Below, in pieces: positions 20,555-30,390 of a stretch of DNA of 64,000 nt. Source of the DNA: an uncultured Gammaproteobacteria bacterium (lineage in GTDB: Bacteria > Pseudomonadota > Gammaproteobacteria > HK1); the NCBI GenBank assembly GCA_958295465.1, contig OY282353.1:744001-808000 (forward strand), read 5' to 3'. Below the pieces are notes generated by a model. That model made no database searches and was not told the origin of the DNA. It was given only the letters and a program-made list of their open reading frames with translations. Every line of letters starts with the position of its first letter. Within the stretch, counting starts at the first letter, position 1. The position numbers and the translations under genes were made by a program.

Positions 20555-20830
20555 CTGCGTCCGCCGCACGGGGCGGGCGAACCGCCTCGGCCGGGGCGCC
20601 GGCGGTGGCGGCGGTGGTCCGGTGCGGCTCCCGGCACTGCGATCCGCCGTACCGGCACTTCACCGCGGAATGCTACTTCATGGCCGAGATGCAGGTAATG
20701 GGGCGGACGGGTCGCCTCGACGGGAGCGCCGGCCGTCGCGGCGGGGTCCGGTTCAGCCTCCGTCACCCCGATCCGCCGCGCCGGCGGGTCACCGCAAGAT
20801 GCTACTTCATGGCGGAGACGTAGGTAATCC
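20555..20830. repeat. Diverged tandem copies of the methyltransferase gene end
   Basis: A unit of about 129 bases recurs. TGCTACTTCATGGC occurs at 20671 and 20800, and GGGGCGGACGGGTCGCCTCG near 20700 resembles GGGGCGGGCGAACCGCCTCG near 20570. The copy at 20800 holds the true stop of the methyltransferase gene (minus strand, 20802). The extra copy fills the space towards acs; no gene was found in it. Confidence 0.6.
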
Positions 20831-21587
20831 AGCCGGCGTCCGCCTCGCCGTGCTCGGCCGGCGTGAACTCGCCGTTCCCTTCGCCGGTCTGCTTGTCGGT
20901 CCCCTGCCAGTACACCGTGACGTCACGGAAGCCCGCTTCCTCCAGGATCTCGCGGATCTCGGGCAGCGTCCACAGCCGCCACTCGTACACGAACGCGTCC
21001 TTGATCCTGGAGCCGTCCGGGAACCGGAAGTGGATGTGGCAGCGCTGCCGGCCGGTGATCGGGTCGTACCGCGCCTGGTCCCAGACGTAGGTGAAGCCGT
21101 CGTTCCCGGTTGTCTCCCTCATCTCGCGGAACGCATCGTATCCGCCGTAGGCGTCGAGGAAGAAGACGCCGTCCTCGACCAGCGCATCACGCACCTTCTC
21201 GAAGTAGCGGCGCATCCCGGTCCGGGTGTGCAGGATCCAGTAGCTGAAGTTCATCGCCAGCACGATATCCATGCCGCCGCGGTCCACGTCGAGCACGTCG
21301 GCGTTGACCAGCTCGATCCGCCAGGCGGATCTCCCGAGGGGCTCGACGTTGTACCGCCTCCCCCACTCCTGGACGCCGGCGTCGATATCGACGGCCACCG
21401 CCCGGTTCGTCCGGCGGCGCCGGACCCACTCGCAGGCGGCGTTCGCGGTGCCGCAGAAGTCTTCGCGCAGGAACCTGGCCTTGCGCCGCCGCAGCTTCGT
21501 GAACGTCTCGTCGACGAAGTCGATCTCCGCCTCGACGCATTGCACCGCCTGCTGGTAGAGCGCGTGGACGTCGGCCTTCGAGGCCAT
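20802..21587 (-). CDS. SAM-dependent methyltransferase
   Basis: A 261-residue class I methyltransferase. The SAM-binding motif is REDFCGTANAACEWV, followed by AVAVDIDAGVQEWG (acidic residue for the ribose), LVNADVLDV and the post-motif NFSYWIL. Domain length and the FCGTA variant of motif I are seen in a group of proteins of unknown substrate. The ATG at 21587 follows AAGGAG at a good distance. No clear functional partner; acs and mutS flank it. Confidence 0.8.
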   Translation of the reverse strand: MASKADVHALYQQAVQCVEAEIDFVDETFTKLRRRKARFLREDFCGTANAACEWVRRRRTNRAVAVDIDAGVQEWGRRYNVEPLGRSAWRIELVNADVLDVDRGGMDIVLAMNFSYWILHTRTGMRRYFEKVRDALVEDGVFFLDAYGGYDAFREMRETTGNDGFTYVWDQARYDPITGRQRCHIHFRFPDGSRIKDAFVYEWRLWTLPEIREILEEAGFRDVTVYWQGTDKQTGEGNGEFTPAEHGEADAGWITYVSAMK

Positions 21588-22081
21588 CGTCTCCTTGCCC
21601 TTTCGCTGCCGTCCTGGGCTGTTCCGAGCCATACCGGCGTTCCGTCGGCGAGGTGGGCCGCCCGCGGGGCGCGGACCTTGTCCCCGCCTCGCGCCCCGGT
21701 CAAGGCCGGGCGTACGGGTGTTCCGAGCCTGTCCGCCTTGCAGTCCCCGTCCATTGCGTATCCGAAGCCGGTGAGCGAAGGTTGCGGTCAGGGCTGTTCC
21801 TTGTTCGCCACGTCGTCCGGAAGATGCACCGTCGCCAGTCGAATTCCGGCTCCCTTGCTCGGGAAACGGCCTCTCCTCGTCCCCGTCGGAGCGGCTCGGC
21901 AGCCGGATTCAGCCTTCGCGGCGAACAACAGGGAATGGCTCTGGTTTCGGCCCGACCGCCGGAACGGACGTTACCAGCCATGGCGGTTCGGGCGGCCGGC
22001 ATGGATGCCGGATAGCGCAAGGAACCCCGTCGTGGGATGCTTCCGCATTCCCCGCTCCCCTGGCCGCTTCTCCTGCCGGTG
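21588..22081. other. Intergenic region, nothing recognised
   Basis: About 490 bases between the divergently transcribed methyltransferase and mutS genes. No conserved frame, RNA or repeat was recognised apart from a short repeated TGTTCCGAGCC (near 21622 and 21719). It should hold the promoters of both genes. Confidence 0.4.
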
Positions 22082-24685
22082 ATGTCCGTGACCGCTGCCG
22101 CCACGCACAAGAACTCTCCGGTCATCGCGCAGTACCTGCGCATCAAGGCGGACCATCCCGATACCCTGCTCTTCTACCGGATGGGGGATTTTTACGAGTT
22201 GTTCTTCGACGACGCCCGCCGCGCCTCGAAGCTGCTCGACATCGCGCTGACCTCCCGCGGGCAGTCGGGCGGCGTTCCGATCCCGATGGCGGGGGTGCCG
22301 GCGCATTCGATCGAGTCGTATCTCGCGAAGCTCGTGCGCAAAGGGGAATCGGCCGCGATCTGCGAGCAGATCGGCGATCCGGCGACCTTGCGCGGCCCGG
22401 TGGAGCGGCAGGTCACCCGCATCGTCACCCCGGGGACCCTGACCGACGAGTACCTGCTCGAAGACCGCCGCGACAACCTGCTCGCCGCGGCCTGTTGCGC
22501 CGCGGGACGATGGGGCGTCGCGGGGCTGGAGCTTTCCAGCGGCAGGTTCACCTGCACCGAGATCGACGACGCCGAGGGCGCCCGGGCCGAGATCGAGCGG
22601 CTGGGTCCGGCCGAGATCCTGCTGTGCGAGAACGCGCCGGCGCTCGACTCGCTCCGCGAGCATCCGGCGTTGCGGCGTTTCCAGCCCTGGCACTTCGAGC
22701 CGGAGTCGGCCCGGCGGGTCCTCATCGAGCAGTTCGCGATCCGCGACCTCTCTCCCTTCGAGCTGGAGGATCGCCCCCTTGCGATCGGCGCCGCCGGCGC
22801 ATTGATCGTCTACGCCCGGGACACGCAGTGCGGCGCGCTCCCGCACGTGACCGCGGTGCGCTTCGAACGGCACGACGACGCGCTCGTCCTCGACGCGGTG
22901 ACGCGCCGCAACCTGGAGATCACCCATGCGCTCTCGGGCGACGACTCGGCGACGCTGGCCGCGGTCATGGACCATGCCGCGACCCCGATGGGGAGCCGGC
23001 TGCTGCGCCGCTGGCTGACCCGCCCCATCCGTAACCGGGACGCATTGGCGCAGCGCCTGCACGCGGTGGGCGCGCTGATCGAGGACGGCATCCACGAGCG
23101 CACGCACGCGCTGCTCGATGATGTGGGGGATCTGGAGCGCATCCTCTCGCGCATCGGCCTCGCGACCGCGCGACCGCGCGATCTGGCCCAGCTTCGCGAC
23201 GCCCTGCACACCGTCCCGCGACTGCGCGAAGCAGTGGCCGGCGCCGACAGCCCGCGCATCCGCGAGCTCACCGGCGAGAGCCGCGAATTCCCCGAGATCG
23301 CAGCCCTGCTCGACCGCGCGGTGGTCGAGACGCCGCCGGTGCTCGTCCGCGACGGCGGGGTGCTCGCCAAAGGCTACGATGCCGAGCTCGACGAGCTGCG
23401 GCGCCTGTCCACCGACGCGGACGCTTTCCTCGAAGCGCTCGAAACGCGCGAGCGCGAGCGCACCGGGGTCCCGACCCTGAAGGTCGGCTACAACCGGGTG
23501 CACGGTTACTACATCGAGCTCTCGAAGGCCCAGAGCGAGCGGGCGCCGCCCGACTACGTCCGGCGCCAGACCCTGAAGGGCGCGGAGCGCTACGTCACGC
23601 CCGAGCTCAAGCGCTTCGAGGACCGCGTGCTGGGTGCGCACGAGCGCGCCCTCGCCCGGGAGAAGGCGCTCTACGACGCATTGGTGGCGCGGCTCGCCGA
23701 GGACCTCGAAGACCTCCAGGGCTGCGCACGGGCGCTGGCCGAGATCGACGTGCTTTGCAACTTCGCCGAGCGCGCCGAATCGCTCGACTACCGGGCGCCG
23801 CAACTCGACGAAGCGCCCGGCATCCACATCGAGGAGGGCCGCCACCCGGTGGTCGAGAGCACCTCGGACCAGCCTTTCATCCCCAACGACGTGGACCTCG
23901 GCGAGTCCCGGCGCATGCTCGTGGTGACCGGGCCGAACATGGGCGGGAAGTCCACCCTGATGCGCCAGACCGCGCTCATCGCGGTGCTCGCCTGCGCGGG
24001 GAGTTTCGTGCCCGCGGCGGCGGCGCGCATCGGACCGATCGACCGGATCTTCACCCGCATCGGGGCCGGCGACGACCTCGCCGGAGGCCGCTCCACCTTC
24101 ATGGTGGAGATGACGGAGATGGCGCGGATCATCAACAACGCCACCCCCCGCAGCCTGGTGCTGGTGGACGAGATCGGCCGCGGCACGAGCACCTACGACG
24201 GCCTCGCCCTGGCCTGGGCCTGCGCGCGCGAGCTCGCTCACCGGATCCGTTCGTTCACGCTGTTCGCCACCCACTATTTCGAGTTGACGGAGCTGGCCCA
24301 ACACGCCGGGGGCGTCGCCAACGTCCACCTCGACGCGGTGGAGCACGGTGAGCGGATCGTCTTCATGCACCGGGTGAAGGAGGGTCCGGCGGACCGCAGC
24401 TACGGCCTCGCGGTGGCGGCGCTGGCGGGAGTCCCGGACGCGGTCATCACCCGGGCGCGGGCGATCCTCCATACGCTCGAGACCAACCCCCGCGCGAGCC
24501 TCACCGAGCCTCCGTCCCCGCAGCTCGCGCTGTTCGGCCCCGCGGCGGACGCCGCGCCGCCTCCCCCGCCGGCGCCGGAAGGCGCGAAGATAATGGAGGC
24601 GCTCGACGCCATCGACCCCGATGCGCTGTCCCCGCGGGAGGCGCTTGATGCGCTGTACCGGCTGAAGTCGCTCAAGCGTTCATGA
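22082..24685 (+). CDS. mutS: DNA mismatch repair protein MutS
   Basis: An 867-residue mismatch-recognition ATPase. The mismatch-binding motif is [11 protein letters not shown] near residue 38. The core and clamp regions follow, then the ATPase domain with Walker [11 protein letters not shown] (about 616-625), [11 protein letters not shown], and Walker [13 protein letters not shown] near 696; [11 protein letters not shown] is the signature beyond. Length matches MutS-I (about 855). The ATG at 22082 gives the usual N terminus; an in-frame ATG at 22037 would add 15 hydrophobic residues. No mutL in the window. Confidence 0.96.
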   Translation: MSVTAAATHKNSPVIAQYLRIKADHPDTLLFYRMGDFYELFFDDARRASKLLDIALTSRGQSGGVPIPMAGVPAHSIESYLAKLVRKGESAAICEQIGDPATLRGPVERQVTRIVTPGTLTDEYLLEDRRDNLLAAACCAAGRWGVAGLELSSGRFTCTEIDDAEGARAEIERLGPAEILLCENAPALDSLREHPALRRFQPWHFEPESARRVLIEQFAIRDLSPFELEDRPLAIGAAGALIVYARDTQCGALPHVTAVRFERHDDALVLDAVTRRNLEITHALSGDDSATLAAVMDHAATPMGSRLLRRWLTRPIRNRDALAQRLHAVGALIEDGIHERTHALLDDVGDLERILSRIGLATARPRDLAQLRDALHTVPRLREAVAGADSPRIRELTGESREFPEIAALLDRAVVETPPVLVRDGGVLAKGYDAELDELRRLSTDADAFLEALETRERERTGVPTLKVGYNRVHGYYIELSKAQSERAPPDYVRRQTLKGAERYVTPELKRFEDRVLGAHERALAREKALYDALVARLAEDLEDLQGCARALAEIDVLCNFAERAESLDYRAPQLDEAPGIHIEEGRHPVVESTSDQPFIPNDVDLGESRRMLVVTGPNMGGKSTLMRQTALIAVLACAGSFVPAAAARIGPIDRIFTRIGAGDDLAGGRSTFMVEMTEMARIINNATPRSLVLVDEIGRGTSTYDGLALAWACARELAHRIRSFTLFATHYFELTELAQHAGGVANVHLDAVEHGERIVFMHRVKEGPADRSYGLAVAALAGVPDAVITRARAILHTLETNPRASLTEPPSPQLALFGPAADAAPPPPPAPEGAKIMEALDAIDPDALSPREALDALYRLKSLKRS

Positions 24686-24714
24686 CCGGCGTGATCCGAT
24701 CCGGCCGTCTTTCC

Positions 24715-24970
24715 TTCGCGCGGCGGAGCCATGGGGTGCACGTCGGATTCGTGAGACGATCGTGATAGCGCGAGCTGCTCTGCGTTCCCGGAACTCGTCG
24801 AAGCGGGTGGACGAGGATGGCGCATCGCAGGGCGAGGATGGCGTTGGCGTCTTCGACGGTCCAGTACATCCCGGAGCGCTCGAGACGGGTTCCGACGATG
24901 GTCCTGCACCCGGCTTCGACGACGTCGGTCGAGACGCCCAGCCCTCGACTTCGGCGGCAGGATGGCGCCT
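24715..24970 (-). pseudogene. ISKra4-family transposase remnant
   Basis: On the minus strand the frame reads DVVEAGCRTIVGTRLERSGMYWTVEDANAILALRCAIL, which closely follows the C-terminal end of ISKra4-type transposases (VIGTRLKRSGM.W...GANAI.ALRC). The N-terminal transposase is absent, and the reading frame shifts near 24780 before the expected end. No inverted repeats were found. It lies in the gap between mutS and the MttB-family gene and is presumably a decayed insertion. Confidence 0.65.
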
Positions 24971-25016
24971 GGTCGATGAACACAGAAGCCGTCCGGTGAA
25001 TCCGGGAGCCACGAGC

Positions 25017-26579
25017 ATGACGGTCGAGCCCGGGGAAACCACCCCGAAACGAAGCCGCAGAGGACGCGGGCGGGCCGCCCGCGTGGAATCGCGCCGCCGC
25101 CCCGCCGCTCCCCGCGCCCCCTGCATCCGCCGCGCGCTCGGCCCGCTCGACGTCCTCGACGAGGAAGGCCTCGACCTCATCGAGCGCAACGCCGACCGCC
25201 TGCTCCGGGACGTCGGGATGGAGTTTCGCGGCGACCCCGAGATCCTCGCGATCTTCCGCGACGCGGGCGCCGGCGTGGACGGCGAGCGCGTGCGCTTCGA
25301 GCCCGGGATGTGCCGCCGGATCATCCGGGCCAGCGCCCCGCGCGAGTTCGCGCAACATGCGCGCAACCCCGCGAACACCGTCACCATCGGCGGCGACCAC
25401 ACCGTGCTCTGCCCCTCGTGGGGTCCGCCCTTCGTGCACGACCTCGATGCGGGGCGGCGCTACGCCACCCTCGACGACTTCCGCAAGCTGGTGCGGATCC
25501 ACCACGCGATCCCCCACCTGCACCACTCCGGGGGCATCGTCTGCGAGCCGGTCGACGTCCCCGCCGCCACGCGCCACCTCGACATGCTCTACCACCACAT
25601 CCGCTACTCCGACCGCCCCTTCATGGGCGCGTTCCTCGGGGCGGAGCGCGCGCAGGACGCAGTGGACATGGCGAAGATCGTGTTCGGCGAGGATTTCCTG
25701 CGCGGCCACGCCTGCCTCTACGCGGTGAGCAACACCAACGCCCCGCTGGTCCTCGACGCCGCCATGTCCGGCTCGCTCAAGGTCTACGCGCGCCACAACC
25801 AGCCGGTGGCGTGCACGCCGTGGACCCTGGCCGGGGCGATGAGCCCGTGCACCGTCGCCGGAACCCTGGCCCAGGTGCTGGCCGAGGCGCTCGCCACGCT
25901 CTGCCTGGTGCAGCTCGTCAACCCCGGCGCCCCCTGCCTCATGGGAGCGTTCGCGAGCACCATGTCCATGCGCAGCGGCGCTCCCACCTTCGGCACCCCG
26001 GAGGCCGGCAAGATGGTGCTGGCCTCGGGTCAGCTCGCGCGCCGGCTCGGCGTGCCCCTGCATACCGTGGGCTCGCTCTCCGCCTCCAAGCTCCCCGACG
26101 CCCAGGCCGGGCAGGAAGGTGCCTGGTCGCTGCTGATGGCGATGATGGCGGGCGCGAACTTCATCAACCACGCCACCGGCTGGCTCGAAGGCGGCCTCGT
26201 CACCGGCTACGAGAAGACCATCCTCGACGCCGACCTGTGCGGCAAGGTGGCGAGCCTGTTCGAGGCGATGGATCTTTCGGAGAACGCGCAGGCGATGGAC
26301 GCCATCCGGGAGACAGGCCCCGGCGCGCATTTCCTCGGCAGCGCGCATACGCGGGCGAACTTCCTCACCGCATTCTACGAATCCACCGCGAGCGACAACG
26401 ACTCCTACGAGCAGTGGTCGGCGGAGGGCGGGCTCGACGCGGCCCGGCGCGCCAACGTGCAATGGAAGCGCCTGCTCGAGACCTGCGAGGACCCCGGCCT
26501 CGACCCGGCCATCGACGAGGCGTTGCAGGCGTTCATCGCCAGGCGCAAGGAGGACTTGCCGGACGCGGACTTCTTCTGA
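25017..26579 (+). CDS. Trimethylamine methyltransferase (MttB) family protein
   Basis: A 520-residue member of the MttB superfamily, which transfers methyl groups from quaternary or tertiary amines to a corrinoid protein. Recognisable stretches include LLRDVGMEFRGDPEIL, CPSWGPPFVHDLDAG, PFMGAFLGAERAQDAVDMAKI, TPWTLAGAMSPCTVAGTLAQ and MSMRSGAPTFGTPE. There is no in-frame amber codon, so this is the non-pyrrolysine branch, whose tested members act on glycine betaine and similar compounds. A basic tail (RSRRGRGRAARVESRRR) precedes the domain. No corrinoid protein gene is adjacent. With creatinase it hints at use of methylated nitrogen compounds. Confidence 0.85.
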   Translation: MTVEPGETTPKRSRRGRGRAARVESRRRPAAPRAPCIRRALGPLDVLDEEGLDLIERNADRLLRDVGMEFRGDPEILAIFRDAGAGVDGERVRFEPGMCRRIIRASAPREFAQHARNPANTVTIGGDHTVLCPSWGPPFVHDLDAGRRYATLDDFRKLVRIHHAIPHLHHSGGIVCEPVDVPAATRHLDMLYHHIRYSDRPFMGAFLGAERAQDAVDMAKIVFGEDFLRGHACLYAVSNTNAPLVLDAAMSGSLKVYARHNQPVACTPWTLAGAMSPCTVAGTLAQVLAEALATLCLVQLVNPGAPCLMGAFASTMSMRSGAPTFGTPEAGKMVLASGQLARRLGVPLHTVGSLSASKLPDAQAGQEGAWSLLMAMMAGANFINHATGWLEGGLVTGYEKTILDADLCGKVASLFEAMDLSENAQAMDAIRETGPGAHFLGSAHTRANFLTAFYESTASDNDSYEQWSAEGGLDAARRANVQWKRLLETCEDPGLDPAIDEALQAFIARRKEDLPDADFF

Positions 26580-26666
26580 ACGCCCGCCGGTGCGGGTCCG
26601 CGGTCCGGGACCACTCGGGCGCCCGGGTTCATCCAGTGGACGTTCCGTCCTTTCCGGGACCTGCCC

Positions 26667-27287
26667 CTACACGATGGGGATCATCACGTTCTTCCGGAAC
26701 GCGGGGCGCTCGGTGAGGCGTCGATACCATGATTCCAGGTTCGGCATCGGCGGGCGCTTCTCCACCAGGTTGAGCCAGCGATGGGCCTGCGGGCCGATGG
26801 GGATGTCGCCCATGGTAAACGTGTCGCCCGCCACGAAGGCGCGGTCCGCGAGGTGCCGGTCGAGCACGCCCCATACATCGAGGCCGCGTTCGATGCCGGC
26901 GTTGATCGCGTCGTAGTCGCGCTCAGCCTCCGGGGTGCGCACCAAGCCCCAGAACACCGGAAACATCATGGGGGCGCACGCCGTCTGCTGCCAGTCCATC
27001 CAGGTGTCGGCGATGGCCCGCACCCGCGGGTCGGCCGGACAGAGCGAGCCCTGCCCGTATTTCCCGCAGAGATAACGGGTGATCGCGTTCGATTCCCAGA
27101 GAGTGAAGTCATCCTCGACGAGCGTCGGCACGAGCCCCATCGGATTCATCGCGAGATAGCCGGGCTCCCGGTTGCCGCCGAACTTCCCGCCGACGTCCAC
27201 CCGATCGTAGTCGAGCCCGAGCTCGTCGGCCGCCCACAGCGGCTTCATGACGTTGGCGGAGGTACGTCGTCCGATGATCTTCAGCAT
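26667..27287 (-). CDS. Glutathione S-transferase
   Basis: A 206-residue cytosolic GST. The thioredoxin-like N domain begins MLKIIGRRTSANVMKPLWAADELGL, with a likely catalytic Ser at about residue 9, and has the cis-Pro / glutathione-contact segment MGLVPTLVEDDFTLWESNAITRYL. The helical C domain contains the capping motif FVAGDTFTMGDIPIGP. A 140-base stretch of this gene (27131-27270) recurs as a fragment at 58282-58421, on the far side of the defence island. It is transcribed towards the MttB-family gene and in the same direction as the isomerase-like gene upstream. Confidence 0.9.
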   Translation of the reverse strand: MLKIIGRRTSANVMKPLWAADELGLDYDRVDVGGKFGGNREPGYLAMNPMGLVPTLVEDDFTLWESNAITRYLCGKYGQGSLCPADPRVRAIADTWMDWQQTACAPMMFPVFWGLVRTPEAERDYDAINAGIERGLDVWGVLDRHLADRAFVAGDTFTMGDIPIGPQAHRWLNLVEKRPPMPNLESWYRRLTERPAFRKNVMIPIV

Positions 27288-27402
27288 GGCGGAGCTCCTT
27301 CCTGGCGAATGCCGGTCGAATTCACGGCCGAGACGGGGCTCTCCTGAATCTTCATGATGCTCTCCCGTCCCGACGGACACCGGACGTCTGCGTCTTCACA
27401 GT

Positions 27403-28191
27403 CTACGCCTCCACCGCTACCGGGGGATCGTCCGGCACTTCCGGAAGCCCGCACCCTGCAAGGCGTTGCCCGCGCAACGCGCACTCGCGGGGCGATACGC
27501 CGATGCGCTTCAGGGCGGCGTGCATCATCGCCTGGTTGCTGGTCACCACCGGCTTCCCCAAGCTCGCCTCGATGGCCGGCGCCGCCTCCGCCGCGCGCAT
27601 GTCGGTGCACGAGAGCACGATCGCCTCCGCCTGCTCGCGGTCCGCCTCGCGGGCCAGCGCCATCACGTCTTCGGGGGTGAGCGCGGCCACTTCGGCGTTG
27701 CCGAGGGGAGCGGCGGTGTCGGCCCGGCCCACGCATCGGAAGCCGCACGCCTCGATGAACGACACCGCGTGGTCGTTGAGGGAGGAGACGTAGGGCGAGC
27801 TGAACGCGATGCGCTCGACCCCGAGGTCCTCCAGCGCCTCGATGACCGCCGACGCCGCGGTCACCGCGGGCGCCCCGGCGCGCTCCTCGATGCGCCGGCG
27901 GAACCCGGCGTCGAATGCGGGTCCCCGGGCCAGCGTCGCGGAGGTGCAGCCGTAGAGCATGACGTCCGGCCGGCAGGCGCGCAGGCTGTCCACGACCTCC
28001 TCGAACGGCGCGTCCGAGTAGTGCCGCATCTGGTGCTCGTCGGGGATGGCGTCGAGGTCGTAGCCCCCGGCCCGGGCGAAGTGCAGCGAGACCCCCGGCG
28101 GGCAGAGCATCATCAGGTCGGGTTCGAGGTTGGTGTTGGAGAACGGCACCACCACTCCGATGCGCGCCCGCCCCCTGGTCCGGTCATTCAT
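27403..28191 (-). CDS. Maleate isomerase / arylmalonate decarboxylase family protein
   Basis: A 262-residue Asp/Glu racemase-fold enzyme. It starts MNDRTRGRARIGVVVPFSNTN and shows the paired catalytic Cys motifs YGCTSAT (first half) and LSCTDMR (second half), with the SNQAMMHAALK segment typical of maleate cis-trans isomerases and arylmalonate decarboxylases. A near-by GAGAGG provides a ribosome site. Substrate unknown: isomerisation of maleate to fumarate or decarboxylation of malonate derivatives are both possible. It may share a transcript with the GST gene. Confidence 0.8.
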   Translation of the reverse strand: MNDRTRGRARIGVVVPFSNTNLEPDLMMLCPPGVSLHFARAGGYDLDAIPDEHQMRHYSDAPFEEVVDSLRACRPDVMLYGCTSATLARGPAFDAGFRRRIEERAGAPAVTAASAVIEALEDLGVERIAFSSPYVSSLNDHAVSFIEACGFRCVGRADTAAPLGNAEVAALTPEDVMALAREADREQAEAIVLSCTDMRAAEAAPAIEASLGKPVVTSNQAMMHAALKRIGVSPRECALRGQRLAGCGLPEVPDDPPVAVEA

Positions 28192-28335
28192 GGCCCTCTC
28201 CTCCCGATTCAAAGACCGGTTTTCCGGCGCCCGCCGTGACGGATTCATGACACTCATGGCGGTCCGGGAATATCCGCCTCGGCCGTCTTCCCCATTGCAA
28301 ACGTGAGGGCTGGAGCGGATGTGGACTCGCACGTT

Positions 28336-28800
28336 CTACGCGCTCCTGAGCAGTCCGGCCATTTCCCGCAGGCCGATCACCTCCACGTCGTTCGACAGCG
28401 GATAGCGATCGTCGCCCGAACAGACGATGAAGGCCCGCTCGGGCGCGACGTCTTCGCAGGCGTAGTGGAATCCACGGCCGATACCGGGCGCCAGCCCGAG
28501 CTTGATCTCGACGGCCCAGGTCGCCCTGCCGCCGGGCAGTTCCATCACCAGGTCGATTTCGGCCCCCGCCCGGGTGCGATAGAAGCTGGCGGCGGTTCCG
28601 GGGGGCGCCGCGGCCAGCAGGTTCTCGATGACGAAGCCTTCCCAGCTTGCGCCCGCGACGGGATGTCCGGCCAGCGTGTCGTGGCTGTCGATGCCGAGCA
28701 GGGCGTGGACGAGGCCGCTGTCCCGGACGTAGACCTTGGGGGATTTACCAAGCGCTTGCGGACGTTGGCATCGAATCGCCACGACCAGACGCTCAGGCAG
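28336..28800 (-). pseudogene. Truncated DUF4143 ATPase gene, C-terminal remnant
   Basis: The frame reads SPKVYVRDSGLVHALLGIDSHDTLAGHP, GASWEGFVIENLL, FYRTRAGAEIDLVMEL and WAVEIKLG, which is the DUF4143 domain that closes AAA+ ATPases of the ATP_bind family. The preceding ANVRKRLV is in a different frame, showing a frameshift near 28750. The ATPase half is missing. It stands at the left edge of the BREX island; an intact but different DUF4143 ATPase stands at the right edge. Confidence 0.75.
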
Positions 28801-29132
28801 CAGAAAAGACCGCGAAGTCCCGATGACACGATCATGTTCGGGACGAACGACCACGTGCAGCGGGGTCATGCCGGAGGGCGAACCGCTCCGGGAATGCCTG
28901 AGAATGGCTCGTTCGAGTGTCGATGGGTTCATCTGCTCCTTCCTCCCGGTCACACGACGATTGTAGTCTCCGGGAGATCCGGGGTGGTCCATGCGGATTT
29001 TCATCGCCGTCGCCCGGCTCTCGATTCGTCCGGACCATCGACTGATCGAATTCCGAACGGGATTTATTTTCTCGCCGGCAAACCAGCCGGCGAAAATGGA
29101 CGCTCCATGTTTCCCTCCTGCCATCCTCGATC
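28801..29132. other. Region upstream of brxA
   Basis: No gene is supported here. It should contain the brxA promoter, but no convincing -35/-10 pair was picked out. A strong hairpin lies at 29067-29096. Confidence 0.4.
29067..29096. terminator. Hairpin with T/A flanks upstream of brxA
   Basis: CGCCGGC (29073-29079) and GCCGGCG (29086-29092) pair around an AAACCA loop, preceded by TTTTCT and followed by AAAA. The symmetry fits a bidirectional terminator or attenuator. It ends about 37 bases before the brxA start, so it could insulate or attenuate the BREX operon. Confidence 0.5.
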
Positions 29133-29972
29133 ATGAGTCCCGTATCCGGCCTGAACTTCGAGTCCAGGATCGCCGGCCTCCCTCCGAAGCTGGCCTCCCT
29201 CTGGGGGTTCCGCTCCGGTGAACGGGGCACCCACACGAGCCGGACGATCATGCTCGACGAGCTGTCGCAGCTTCTGGACGCGGTCCCCGGCGAGGCGTCC
29301 CGCCGGGACTACGCGCAGGCCGTCACGGAGGGCAACTGCCTCGGGAAGCGAACGGCGGCGACCCGTAAACTCTCGCTCCAGCGGCTGACCGAGCTCTACG
29401 GGCTCGACGCGCGGCTGCTCCTCTTCCGGGTGTTCAAGGGTCTGTGGGGACGGCACGAAGCCAGCCGGCCCCTGCTGGCCCTCCTGCTCGCCCTGGCGCG
29501 CGATCCGCTGCTGCGGGCGACGGCCCGGGCGGTGGTTGCCACCCCCTTCGGCCACGAGCTCGGGCGGCAGGCCATGAAGGATGCGCTGTCCGGCATCGTG
29601 GAAGGCCGGCTGAACGATGCCACGCTCGACAAGGTGGTGCGCAACGCCTCGTCGTCCTGGACGCAATCCGGCCACCTGCAGGGCCGGGGACGCAAGATCC
29701 GGCAGCGGGTCGCGGCGACACCGGCGGCGGTGGCCTACGCGCTACTGACGGGATTCGCGCTCGGGCGCCGCGGGCGCCTGCTCTTCGAGACGCCCTGGGC
29801 CGAGGTGCTGGATGCGCCGCCCGGTGAACTCGTCGAGGTCGCCGTGGATGCCAGGAGACTCGGGCTGATCGATCTCAAGCAGTCCGGGCGCATGATCGAC
29901 GTGTCGTTTCCTGCGATGCTCACCGGGCGGGAACGGGAGTTGATCCGTGGGGTGTATCGACAAGCTGTCTGA
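29133..29972 (+). CDS. brxA: BREX protein BrxA (DUF1819)
   Basis: A 279-residue protein of the BrxA family, a small helical DNA-binding protein needed in type 1 BREX defence. Seen here: GERGTHTSRTIMLDELSQLL, CLGKRTAATRKLSLQRLTELYGL and LFRVFKGLWGRH, in the family's order. Its place directly before brxB and brxC supports the call. Its last codons (GAG TTG ATC CGT GGG GTG) overlap what was the original brxB start; that junction has since been multiplied downstream. The first in-frame ATG (29133) lacks a clear ribosome site. Confidence 0.8.
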   Translation: MSPVSGLNFESRIAGLPPKLASLWGFRSGERGTHTSRTIMLDELSQLLDAVPGEASRRDYAQAVTEGNCLGKRTAATRKLSLQRLTELYGLDARLLLFRVFKGLWGRHEASRPLLALLLALARDPLLRATARAVVATPFGHELGRQAMKDALSGIVEGRLNDATLDKVVRNASSSWTQSGHLQGRGRKIRQRVAATPAAVAYALLTGFALGRRGRLLFETPWAEVLDAPPGELVEVAVDARRLGLIDLKQSGRMIDVSFPAMLTGRERELIRGVYRQAV

Positions 29973-30390
29973 GCGCTACCGGCGCACACATGCCCCATGC
30001 CGTCGTGGCAGAAGGGTCCGGCCGGCATGCAACGCGCCATCGACATGTCGTTTCCGGGGACGTTCACCGGGCAGGAACGGGAGCTGATCCGTGGGGCGTA
30101 TCGACAAGCTGTCTGAGCGCTACCGGCGCACACATGCCCCATGCCGTCGTGGCAGAAGGGTCCGGCCGGCATGCAACGCGCCATCGACATGTCGTTTCCG
30201 GGGACGTTCACCGGGCAGGAACGGGAGCTGATCCGTGGGGCGTATCGACAAGCTGTCTGAGCGCTGCCGGCGCGCACATGCCTCGTGCCGTCGTGGCAGA
30301 AGAATCTGGCCGGCGTGCAACGCGCCTTCGACGTGTCGTTTCCGGGGACGTTCACGGAACGGGAACGGGAGCTGATCCGTGGGGCGTATC
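29920..30390 (+). repeat. brxA/brxB junction multiplied four-fold, period 144
   Basis: GAG(C/T)TGATCCGTGGGG recurs at 29937, 30081, 30225 and 30369, each exactly 144 bases apart, followed every time by GTATCGACAAGCTG. The first copy holds the brxA stop and the last holds the brxB GTG start (30379). The copies between carry decoy GTG starts at 29947, 30091 and 30235 that give frames opening like BrxB (IDKLSERYRR) but soon diverging. The copies at 30081 and 30225 are almost identical; the last two differ more. Confidence 0.85.

Noticed and set aside
21971..24472. Minus-strand frame of 833 codons opposite mutS
   Set aside because: It is a shadow of the MutS gene, without motifs or a ribosome site.
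25017..26579. Pyrrolysine-containing trimethylamine methyltransferase
   Set aside because: The frame has no internal amber codon, and no pyl genes are in the window; it belongs to the non-pyrrolysine branch.
28800..29124. N-terminal extension of the DUF4143 remnant as an intact 262-residue gene
   Set aside because: The upstream part does not resemble the ATPase domain, and the conserved KRLV segment lies in another frame, so it is a truncated, frameshifted remnant.
29920..30390. 144-base periodic repeats considered as a CRISPR or integron-type array
   Set aside because: The units are copies of the brxA/brxB junction with no spacer or recombination-site structure.
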